Of a stretch of DNA of 62,657 nucleotides, positions 1 to 6,885 are shown in pieces. The DNA lies in assembly GCA_002431345.1 (NCBI GenBank), contig DJEN01000029.1, positions 1-62,657 of the forward strand, read 5' to 3'. This stretch comes from Megasphaera sp. UBA5897. Lineage in GTDB: Bacteria > Bacillota > Negativicutes > Veillonellales > Megasphaeraceae. Both the position numbers and the translations under genes were made by a program. Numbering within the stretch: the first letter of the stretch is position 1; the number at the start of each line of letters is the position of its first letter. The notes under the pieces were generated by a model. That model was not told the origin of the DNA. It saw only the letters and a program-made list of their open reading frames with translations, and made no database searches.

Positions 1-12
1 AGGAGGGATACT

Positions 13-570
13 ATGGCTCGCAGCAAAAAAATACAATTAAAGCGTCGGTCCGGCCCGTCTGCGCGGATTCACCGGGGATTATCGATGCCTGTAGGACCTG
101 GCAGCGATAACAGTACAGTTAGCTTTCGCAGTTTAGCTGAATTGAAAGCGAAATATTTTGTACTTTCCGGAAGACTGGCCCGCCGTCCTTTTATTATGCG
201 GACACTCATTTTGATGTTTGCCCAATTTATGTTTTCGGTTATCCTGTATAGCCGCATCGTAGAAGCGATTTTGGTAAAAAAACCGGAATTTGCCGTTGTT
301 TTTGGCATTATTTTTATTATTCTTACGATTCCGGCTGTTTGGTCGCAAATCTCTCTGGGCGTGCGCCGCTGTCATGATATGAACCGCCAAGGCGCTTTGT
401 TTATCATTCCGTTTGCCTGCTATTTGGCAAGTTATGTTGCTCCCGTTTTGGGGTGGAGCACAGTAGCTGACGTTGTGCAGGGATTGGCAGCTATTCTTTA
501 CTTAGCCTTGTTTTGCATAAAAGGCAATGCGGCAGATAATGTATACGGTCCGGCGCGTCCCCGCCGTTGA
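13..570 (+). CDS. DUF805-family membrane protein
   Basis: 185-residue inner-membrane protein. A basic N-terminal stretch of about 50 residues is followed by four predicted hydrophobic segments. The pattern R-x-x-R before the first membrane segment, the RRCHDMNRQG motif between segments 2 and 3 and a C-terminal N-x-YG-P sequence match the DUF805 family, whose function is unknown. Start chosen at the ATG five bases after AGGAGGG at the window edge. The gene may be the end of an operon lying outside the window; a terminator follows it directly. Confidence 0.8.
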   Translation: MARSKKIQLKRRSGPSARIHRGLSMPVGPGSDNSTVSFRSLAELKAKYFVLSGRLARRPFIMRTLILMFAQFMFSVILYSRIVEAILVKKPEFAVVFGIIFIILTIPAVWSQISLGVRRCHDMNRQGALFIIPFACYLASYVAPVLGWSTVADVVQGLAAILYLALFCIKGNAADNVYGPARPRR

Positions 571-576
571 TAGAGA

Positions 577-623
577 AACAGACTGCATGATGTAGTAATA
601 TATATCATACAGCCTGTTTTTTT
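577..623 (+). terminator. Intrinsic terminator after the DUF805 gene
   Basis: A 15-bp stem (577-591 with 604-618, including G-U pairs) is followed by a run of seven T. It separates the DUF805 gene from the ECF operon. Confidence 0.85.
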
Positions 624-672
624 GTAAACTAAATATAAAGATATATCATAAACAAATATGTGCGGAAAGTAT

Positions 673-701
673 TTTACAAGAACAGGGAAACACTGTATAA
701 T
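673..701 (+). promoter_or_regulatory. Promoter of the ecfA1-ecfA2-ecfT-truA operon
   Basis: TTTACA (673-678), 17-bp spacer, TATAAT (696-701), 38 bp before the ecfA1 start. It matches the housekeeping sigma consensus. No riboswitch was recognised in the short leader. Confidence 0.7.
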
Positions 702-739
702 AACGTAGAATACATACTTTTAGATAAGGGAGATAGGTC

Positions 740-1579
740 ATGAGCATACCTATGATACGGCTGGACCACATGAGCCATACGTACGAAGATGAAGATGGCA
801 AGACGGTCTATGCTGTTAAAGATATATCACTGGAAATTCAGCCGGGAGAGTTTGTAGCTATCATCGGTACCAACGGCTCCGGCAAATCAACGCTGGCTAA
901 GCATTTTAACGTGTTGCTGACACCGACGGACGGCGTATGTGAAGTATGCGGCATGCGTACGGATGATCCAGATCATATATGGGATATACGCCAGCAGGTC
1001 GGCATGGTGTTTCAAAACCCGGACAACCAGATTGTAGCCGCTGTTGTCGAAGAAGATGTCGCTTTTGGCCCGGAAAATTTGGGCGTTCCGTCGGAAGAAA
1101 TCAGACAGCGCGTGCAGGATGCATTGAAACGGGTCAATATGACAATTTATGCCAAACACGGCCCTCATTTATTGAGCGGCGGCCAAAAGCAGCGTATTGC
1201 CATTGCCGGTATTTTGGCTATGCAGTCGCATTGCATCGTTTTGGATGAACCAACGGCGATGCTAGATCCGATCGGGCGCAGTGAAGTCATGGAAACAATC
1301 CGCCAGCTCAACGCCGAAGGCATTACGGTCATTATTATTACACACTTTATGGAAGAAGCCGTACAGGCAGGACGGGTCGTTGTCGTCAACCATGGCGAAG
1401 TCCAAATGGACGGCACGCCGCGGGATGTTTTCAAGCATGTAGAAGAACTGAAAAATATGGGGCTGGACGTGCCGGCAGCAGCAGAAATAGCGTATAAACT
1501 GCGCCAAAAGGGCATTCCGCTGCCCGATGATATTATTACGAAAGAAGAATTGGGAGACGCACTATGTCGATTAAATTAG
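740..1579 (+). CDS. ecfA1: Energy-coupling factor transporter ATPase EcfA1
   Basis: First ATPase of the ECF transporter core, which powers uptake of vitamins or metals bound by separate S components. Walker A GTNGSGKST lies at residues 43-51, the Q-loop in VFQNPDNQ near 90, the ABC signature LSGGQ at 145-149, and Walker B with LDEPTA soon after. Length of 279 residues is normal. It overlaps ecfA2 by 16 bases, so the two are translationally coupled. No S-component gene lies nearby, which suggests a shared (group II) module whose substrates are set by unlinked S proteins. Confidence 0.95.
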   Translation: MSIPMIRLDHMSHTYEDEDGKTVYAVKDISLEIQPGEFVAIIGTNGSGKSTLAKHFNVLLTPTDGVCEVCGMRTDDPDHIWDIRQQVGMVFQNPDNQIVAAVVEEDVAFGPENLGVPSEEIRQRVQDALKRVNMTIYAKHGPHLLSGGQKQRIAIAGILAMQSHCIVLDEPTAMLDPIGRSEVMETIRQLNAEGITVIIITHFMEEAVQAGRVVVVNHGEVQMDGTPRDVFKHVEELKNMGLDVPAAAEIAYKLRQKGIPLPDDIITKEELGDALCRLN

Positions 1580-2433
1580 AAAATGTGACGTATACGTACG
1601 GTGTAGGCACACCGTTTGAAAAGACAGCCTTGTATGATACGTCCGTAGAAATTCATGAAGGAGAATTTGTCGGCATCATTGGCCATACAGGTTCGGGGAA
1701 ATCTACATTTGTGCAACTGCTGAACGGGCTGATACAGCCGACAACCGGGACGGTTACGGTAGACGGCACGGATATATCCCAAAAGACAAAAGAAGTCATG
1801 GCAATGCGGCACAAAGTCGGTATGGTGTTTCAGTATCCGGAATACCAGCTGTTTGAAGAAACGATTGCCAGAGATATAGCGTTTGGCCCGCGGAATTTTG
1901 GCTTGAGTGAAGCCGAAGTAGAAGAACGGGTGCGGGAAGCTATGGACTTTGTCGGCTTGGATTACAACACCTATGCCGAACGTTCACCGTTTCGCTTGAG
2001 CGGCGGTCAAATGCGGCGTGTAGCCATAGCCGGCGTCATTGCTATTCATCCGCAGTACCTCATCCTCGATGAACCGTCTGCAGGACTGGATCCTATCGGA
2101 CGGCGGGAAATTTTTTCTGAAATTCAACGCTGGCATACAGAAAAGCATGTGACGGTTATTTTGGTTTCTCATAATATGGAAGATGTATCCCAAATGGCAG
2201 ATCGGCTTCTCGTATTGTCACACGGCAAGATTCAGCTCGACGGAGAACCGCTGGAAATTTTTGCGACCAAGCAGGATGTGCTGCAGCAGGCCGGCGTATC
2301 CGTACCGCCGGCAACGGCTGTACTGCAGTATCTGCAGACGCGCGGATTTGCTGTCAATGACCGTGTCCGTTCGATTGATGAAGGCGTGGAAGCCTTGTAT
2401 TCCTGCTTAAGGGGGATGAACGATGCTCACTGA
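1564..2433 (+). CDS. ecfA2: Energy-coupling factor transporter ATPase EcfA2
   Basis: Second ATPase of the ECF core, pairing with EcfA1 as a heterodimer on EcfT. Walker A GHTGSGKST is at residues 40-48; VFQYPEYQLFE (Q-loop) and LSGGQMRR (signature) follow, then LDEPSAGLDP. The 289-residue length and the order A1-A2-T are standard for Firmicutes. It overlaps ecfA1 by 16 bases and ecfT by 11 bases. Confidence 0.95.
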   Translation: MSIKLENVTYTYGVGTPFEKTALYDTSVEIHEGEFVGIIGHTGSGKSTFVQLLNGLIQPTTGTVTVDGTDISQKTKEVMAMRHKVGMVFQYPEYQLFEETIARDIAFGPRNFGLSEAEVEERVREAMDFVGLDYNTYAERSPFRLSGGQMRRVAIAGVIAIHPQYLILDEPSAGLDPIGRREIFSEIQRWHTEKHVTVILVSHNMEDVSQMADRLLVLSHGKIQLDGEPLEIFATKQDVLQQAGVSVPPATAVLQYLQTRGFAVNDRVRSIDEGVEALYSCLRGMNDAH

Positions 2434-3223
2434 TATTACACTGGGACAGTATTTTCCCGGTAATTCGTTTTTACATCATTTAGATCCAAGAGCCAAGATT
2501 TTGGCAACGATGATTTTCATTGTGGCTATCTTTTTTGCGGACTCTTTGGCTGCCTATGGAATTGTCACGGCATTTGTTGTATTAAACTTTGTCATTTCCC
2601 GCCTGCCTGCCAAATTAATTTTAAAGTCCTTAAAACCGTTGTGGATTATTATCATCTTTACGATGGGGATACATGTTTTTTCGACGCCGGGAGAAATATG
2701 GTGGCAGTACGGTATACTGCATATTACCAAAGAAGGGGTATATCAAGGCAGCCTGATGACAGCCAGACTGGTCTTTTTGATTGTCTTTTCTTCGCTTTTA
2801 ACCTATACGACATCGCCTATTGTGCTGACAGACGGCATTGAACACTTGCTCAATCCTTTTAAACGGATTGGCGTACCGGCTCATGAACTGGCCATGATGA
2901 TGACCATTGCCCTGCGGTTTATTCCTACACTGCTAGAAGAAACCAACCGTATTATGAAAGCCCAAACGGCACGCGGTGCCAATTTTACCAGCGGCAGTCT
3001 GATACAGCGCGGGAAGAACATGATTCCGTTATTAGTACCGCTGTTTGTCAGTGCCTTTCGCCGGGCTGATGATTTGGCTACGGCTATGGAAGCGCGCTGC
3101 TATCGCGGCGGAGAGGGCAGGACGCGGATGAATGAGCTTTCCTATACCTATCGGGATGCCATTGCTATGGCGGCAGTTCTCATCGTGACTATTGTATTGG
3201 CTGTGATGCGGTGGGCTGTATGA
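2423..3223 (+). CDS. ecfT: Energy-coupling factor transporter transmembrane protein EcfT
   Basis: 266-residue membrane scaffold of the ECF transporter. It has hydrophobic segments near residues 25-60, 68-88, 105-130 and 240-262. Two Ala-Arg coupling motifs (TARGANF near 195 and EARCYRGG near 230) are the helices that contact the two ATPases. The second reads ARC rather than the more usual ARG. The stop codon overlaps the truA start as ATGA. Confidence 0.93.
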   Translation: MLTDITLGQYFPGNSFLHHLDPRAKILATMIFIVAIFFADSLAAYGIVTAFVVLNFVISRLPAKLILKSLKPLWIIIIFTMGIHVFSTPGEIWWQYGILHITKEGVYQGSLMTARLVFLIVFSSLLTYTTSPIVLTDGIEHLLNPFKRIGVPAHELAMMMTIALRFIPTLLEETNRIMKAQTARGANFTSGSLIQRGKNMIPLLVPLFVSAFRRADDLATAMEARCYRGGEGRTRMNELSYTYRDAIAMAAVLIVTIVLAVMRWAV

Positions 3224-4008
3224 AGAAAAATATTTGTTTGACTGTAGCTTATGACGGGACTGATTTTCATGGATTTCAGCGTCAGACCAATGCCTCTTCC
3301 ATTCAGCGGTGCATTGAAGATGCCTTGTCGGCTATTTTCCGTTCGCCCATTACGATTTATGGGGCAGCCCGCACGGATGCAGGCGTGCATGCCAGGGGAC
3401 AGGTAGTCAACTTTTATGGAGAAGGCTCTATTCCGACAGAAAAAATTCCCTATGCTATGAAAGGATACTTGCCGCTGGAAATTGCCGTGCTGTCAGCGAA
3501 AGAAATGCCTGAACGATTTAGCGTTCGTCATGACAATAAAGGGAAACATTATTGTTATTCCATTGTCAACAGCCGTATTCATGACCCGTTTCAACTGCGG
3601 TATGCCTGGTTTATCCGCAAGCCGCTGGATTTGGAAGCCATGCGGCAGGGCGCGGCTATTCTTTTAGGAACCCATGACTTTTCGGCATTTGAAGGGCAAA
3701 ATACGACGCCGATGAATCCTGTCAAAACGATGTATGCCATTACCTTGGAAAAACAAGGTCCTATGATTCGCATTCATGTCGTAGGCGATGGTTTTTTGTA
3801 TCATATGGTGCGCAACATTGCCGGCGGACTGGTGGATTTGGGGCTGCACCGCTTTTCTGCAGACGATTTCAAACGCATCTTGGCAAGCAAAGACAGAAAG
3901 CAGTTGGGAGCGACAGCTCCGGCGCAGGGACTGTGCTTGGAAGAAGTATTTTATGATGACAAGCGGCTGCATTACGTGTTGGCAGCTGTCAAAGAAACGA
4001 ACAAGTAA
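3220..4008 (+). CDS. truA: tRNA pseudouridine(38-40) synthase TruA
   Basis: Converts uridines 38-40 of the tRNA anticodon arm to pseudouridine. The catalytic aspartate is D53 in the motif RTDAGVHA; an HDFSAFEG motif and a C-terminal GFLYHMVRNI motif are present. I chose the ATG at 3220, which overlaps the ecfT stop (ATGA), instead of the in-frame GTG at 3211, because the conserved N terminus begins there. Linkage of truA to ecfAAT is common in Firmicutes. Confidence 0.95.
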   Translation: MKKNICLTVAYDGTDFHGFQRQTNASSIQRCIEDALSAIFRSPITIYGAARTDAGVHARGQVVNFYGEGSIPTEKIPYAMKGYLPLEIAVLSAKEMPERFSVRHDNKGKHYCYSIVNSRIHDPFQLRYAWFIRKPLDLEAMRQGAAILLGTHDFSAFEGQNTTPMNPVKTMYAITLEKQGPMIRIHVVGDGFLYHMVRNIAGGLVDLGLHRFSADDFKRILASKDRKQLGATAPAQGLCLEEVFYDDKRLHYVLAAVKETNK

Positions 4009-4017
4009 CGGGATAAG

Positions 4018-4050
4018 AAAGAGGGTGTCTGTTGATACGCCTCTTTTTTT
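4018..4050 (+). terminator. Terminator after truA
   Basis: AGAGG/CCTCT stem extended past a bulge, loop TGTT, then seven T. It ends the ecf-truA operon. Confidence 0.75.
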
Positions 4051-4112
4051 GTAGTATGATAGTAAACAGACTATAAATCAAAGATTGGTATAGATGGGAG
4101 AGACAATGAAAC

Positions 4113-5120
4113 ATGGCACAGCATATAGAAGTGATTGAACCCATAAACAGAGACAGAATTCGTGAAATCGGCTTTGTGCATTTTATGTCTATATCTACAT
4201 TTGCTGCTTCCATGGGGTATTGCGGCATGTGTTTTGGCTGGCGCATGGCACATGAGATTTGGGGTGCCCCGGCTGTCATCGGAGAATTTTTTGGCATGTG
4301 CGCCCTTATCTTTTATGTTCTTATTTTTATGGAATATATCAGAAAATGGCGGCGTGACGCAGCGGCAGTCCGGGCAGAATGGAACAGCCCGGCCAAGATT
4401 AACTTTTTTGGCACATTTAACGTTTCTACCGTATTATTGGCGGCGGTCTTAGCACCGTATCATCATCTCCTTGCCAGCATATTTTGGTATGTCGGCTTGG
4501 CAGTCATTATGATTTTCAGCTGGATACTGCTGGAATATTGGCTTAAAAATGAACAAAACGTTACGACGGTTACGCCGGCTTGGCTGCTGGCAGTACTGGG
4601 ACCGATTACGATTCCGATTGCCGGCAATGTGCTGCAAAATCCCGGCTACCATGATATATCCGTGTTTTGTGTAGCCATCGGCTTGGTGACGGGGATTCCG
4701 GTCATTGCTCTTTTATTTGCTCACAGCGTGTTTGCCAAGCACGTCGCCGACGCCGTACAGCCTAGTTTGATGATTTTGATGGCACCCTTTGGCATGGGAT
4801 ATATTACGTATACACAGACCTATCAGCCGGATAATTTTACAGAATTGTTTATTAATGCCGGTATTTTTATGTTCTGGCCTATCGCTATCAAAGTACTGCA
4901 TGTCATGCGGCATTCACCTTTTCGCATGGGATGGTGGGCCTGCAGCTTCCCTACAATGGCCTTTACCAACGGTGTCCTGCATTACAGTGTAGACCATCCG
5001 GCTGTGTGGACACAGCTGCTGGCTGGTTTTTTATTGATTTTTGGTACGACATTGATTTTATATTTGTCCTTTAAAACGATATGGGCTGCTGCCCACAAAA
5101 CTTTGTGGAAATTGTATTAA
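4113..5120 (+). CDS. TDT-family (TehA/SLAC1-like) transporter
   Basis: 335-residue membrane protein with about ten hydrophobic segments and a short soluble N terminus. The opening IREIGFVHFMSIS, the GMCFGWRMA segment and the overall spacing resemble the tellurite-resistance/dicarboxylate transporter (TDT) family, which includes bacterial TehA and plant SLAC1 anion channels. The substrate cannot be told from sequence; dicarboxylate or other anion export is typical. The gene stands alone between two terminators. Confidence 0.8.
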   Translation: MAQHIEVIEPINRDRIREIGFVHFMSISTFAASMGYCGMCFGWRMAHEIWGAPAVIGEFFGMCALIFYVLIFMEYIRKWRRDAAAVRAEWNSPAKINFFGTFNVSTVLLAAVLAPYHHLLASIFWYVGLAVIMIFSWILLEYWLKNEQNVTTVTPAWLLAVLGPITIPIAGNVLQNPGYHDISVFCVAIGLVTGIPVIALLFAHSVFAKHVADAVQPSLMILMAPFGMGYITYTQTYQPDNFTELFINAGIFMFWPIAIKVLHVMRHSPFRMGWWACSFPTMAFTNGVLHYSVDHPAVWTQLLAGFLLIFGTTLILYLSFKTIWAAAHKTLWKLY

Positions 5121-5135
5121 AACAGGGTATACGAA

Positions 5136-5176
5136 AACGACCTTGGCAGAGAAATCTGTCAAAGGCCGTTTTTTTT
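5136..5176 (+). terminator. Terminator of the TDT transporter gene
   Basis: Stem AACGACCTTGGCAGA pairs with 5155-5170 around a GAAA loop, followed by eight T. Confidence 0.85.
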
Positions 5177-5182
5177 ATAAAA

Positions 5183-5216
5183 AAAGAAACCTTGGAAAAA
5201 TTTCCAAGGTTTCTTT
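5183..5216 (-). terminator. Terminator of tRNA-Ser
   Basis: Perfect 16-bp inverted repeat (5183-5198 with 5201-5216). Read on the minus strand it is followed by a T-rich run, and it lies 10 bp downstream of the tRNA-Ser 3' end. Confidence 0.8.
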
Positions 5217-5226
5217 GTCCAATAAT

Positions 5227-5317
5227 TGGCGGAGTGAGAGAGATTCGAACTCTCGCAGGCCTTACGACCTCTAACGATTTAGCAAACCGTCCTCTTCAGC
5301 CTCTTGAGTATCACTCC
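5227..5317 (-). tRNA. tRNA-Ser (anticodon GCT)
   Basis: 91-nt class II tRNA on the minus strand. Acceptor stem GGAGTGA/TCACTCC, discriminator G, encoded CCA end (5227-5229), T-loop GTTCGAATC, and a long variable arm typical of serine tRNAs. The anticodon loop TTGCTAA gives anticodon GCT, reading AGC/AGU serine codons. Confidence 0.93.
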
Positions 5318-5337
5318 ATATATCGGCTGACTAGGTT

Positions 5338-5366
5338 AGTATACTACAAGTACATCAGAATGTCAA
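5338..5366 (-). promoter_or_regulatory. Promoter of tRNA-Ser
   Basis: On the minus strand: TTGACA (5361-5366), 17-bp spacer, TATACT (5338-5343), 20 bp before the mature tRNA 5' end. Near-consensus strong promoter. Confidence 0.85.
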
Positions 5367-5430
5367 TGAGTTTAAAAAGAAAATAGCAAATATAGAATTT
5401 TTTTTGTTTTACTATGTAAGATGATCATAG

Positions 5431-5500
5431 AGTACATAATTTCTGATAAGAACATAGCTTGTCTTTATACATGGCATATCAGAATTTATGTGCTATTTTT
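5431..5500 (+). terminator. Long leader hairpin before the molybdenum hydroxylase operon (attenuator or stray terminator)
   Basis: Stem of about 18 bp (5431-5448 with 5477-5494, one T-T mismatch) with a 28-nt loop, followed by a T-rich run. It lies about 135 bp before the first gene of the operon, with no gene on its strand before it back to the TDT terminator. So it either ends a small upstream transcript or attenuates a long leader. The loop does not match the purine, Moco or preQ1 riboswitch consensus that I know. The rest of 5318-5635 is AT-rich with no gene that I can support. Confidence 0.5.
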
Positions 5501-5635
5501 TATTTTATAAAGTAGTAATAGTATTATAGTGATTTTTCTAGGATACCACTTGAAAGACGGGGGGTACTCTTGATACAATAAGTAAGATATATATTGATAA
5601 CGTTGCGAGTGTGTTCGTAAGGGAGGAACTAGATA

Positions 5636-6418
5636 ATGCATATTGCGCAGTACATCAAAGCGCAAGATTTGGCGTCGGCTTGGGAACTCAATCAGAAAAA
5701 AGGCTCCGTAATATTGGGGGGCTGTTGCTGGCTTCGGTTGTCCCAACAGCGGATGTATCGCCAAGTGATTGATATAGCTGATTTAGGATTGGATACCATA
5801 GAGGAAACCGATACGGCGTTTCGCATCGGAGCGATGGTGACGCTGCGGCAGGTAGAAACGTCGCCGGCCTTGGCACAGTATACCCAAGGGGCGTTTCAAG
5901 AAGCGGTTCGTCATATTGTGGGGACACAGTTCCGCAATATGGCGACGATGGGCGGCAGTGTCTGCGGCCGTTTTGGCTTTTCGGATATATTGACGCTGCT
6001 GCTGGCTTTGCAGGCGGAAGTGGAATTGTATAAAAAAGGACGGGTGCCTATAACTGCGTTTGCAGATGAAGGAGCCGGACAGGATATCGTGACCCATATT
6101 ATTATTCCCAAAACGGCACGGCGTACGGCATATGCGTCACTGCGGCTGAATGCGACTGATTTCCCGATTATTGCCTGTGCTGTTTCCAGTACGGATACGA
6201 TGGTATACAGTGCGATTGGCGCGCGTCCCATGCGGGCTCAAGTACAGGCTGTTGCCAAACAAGATGTACGGGTGCGCGGTTTGGAAGAAACGGCGCAGGC
6301 TTTGGCTGACGGCATGACATATGGTACGAATACGCGCGGCTCTGCCGTATATCGTCATGATATGGCGGCTGTATTGTGCCGGCGTTTGCTGAAACAGACC
6401 TTGGAGGAAGAACTATGA
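5636..6418 (+). CDS. Molybdenum hydroxylase FAD-binding subunit (xanthine dehydrogenase family)
   Basis: 260-residue medium subunit that passes electrons from the 2Fe-2S subunit to FAD. The FAD-site region GTQFRNMATMGGSVCG (about residues 100-115) and the ADLGLD...FRIGAMVTLRQ block match the CoxM/XdhB FAD-binding family. Odd: the usual first FAD loop G-G-T-D/N reads GGCCWL here (residues 28-33), and the second loop, usually ASPAxD, reads RFGFSD. Both are unusual but compatible with a divergent clostridial-type branch. Start ATG follows GGGAGG. Its stop overlaps the next gene (ATGA). Confidence 0.85.
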   Translation: MHIAQYIKAQDLASAWELNQKKGSVILGGCCWLRLSQQRMYRQVIDIADLGLDTIEETDTAFRIGAMVTLRQVETSPALAQYTQGAFQEAVRHIVGTQFRNMATMGGSVCGRFGFSDILTLLLALQAEVELYKKGRVPITAFADEGAGQDIVTHIIIPKTARRTAYASLRLNATDFPIIACAVSSTDTMVYSAIGARPMRAQVQAVAKQDVRVRGLEETAQALADGMTYGTNTRGSAVYRHDMAAVLCRRLLKQTLEEEL

Positions 6419-6885
6419 TAGATATAACCTATTGGCTGAATGGGAAACAAGAAAAAGCATCTGTCGATGACGGCATGATGCTGTATGATTTTTTGCGTTC
6501 CCAAGGCTGTTACAGCGTGAAATGCGGCTGTGAAACGACGAACTGCGGATTATGTACGGTGTGGCTCGATGACAAACCGGTTCTTTCATGTGCCGTATTG
6601 GCGGCTCGTATTGATGGACACCATATTACGACGCTGGAAGGATTACAGGAAGAAGCCAAGGAATTTGCCGTTTTTATGGGACGGGAAGGTGCTGACCAAT
6701 GTGGCTACTGCAACCCTGGCTTTGTCATGAATGTACTGGCTATGGCACGGGATATGGAGCATCCGACGGAAGCGGCCATCAAAGAATTTTTGTCAGGTAA
6801 TTTATGCCGCTGTACCGGATATGTGAGTCATATGCGGGCATTGAAGGCGTATTTGGCAGAAAAGGGAAAGGCGGTGGAAGCATGA
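6415..6885 (+). CDS. Molybdenum hydroxylase 2Fe-2S subunit
   Basis: 156-residue small subunit. The N-terminal plant-type ferredoxin cluster ligands are C39, C44, C47 and C59; the C-terminal helical cluster has CGYC and, further on, CRC. It carries electrons from the molybdopterin centre to FAD. I placed the start at the ATG overlapping the previous stop (ATGA), because the conserved N terminus (MIDITYWLNG) begins there; a longer upstream reading is not supported. An extra cysteine (C37) precedes the first ligand. Confidence 0.93.
   Translation: MIDITYWLNGKQEKASVDDGMMLYDFLRSQGCYSVKCGCETTNCGLCTVWLDDKPVLSCAVLAARIDGHHITTLEGLQEEAKEFAVFMGREGADQCGYCNPGFVMNVLAMARDMEHPTEAAIKEFLSGNLCRCTGYVSHMRALKAYLAEKGKAVEA

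Noticed and set aside
5081..5386. 101-codon open frame across the terminator and tRNA-Ser region
   Set aside because: It runs through two terminators and a tRNA on the other strand and has no ribosome site.
5431..5500. Purine or preQ1 riboswitch ahead of the molybdenum hydroxylase operon
   Set aside because: The loops do not carry the conserved core bases of these riboswitches; only a simple long hairpin is visible.
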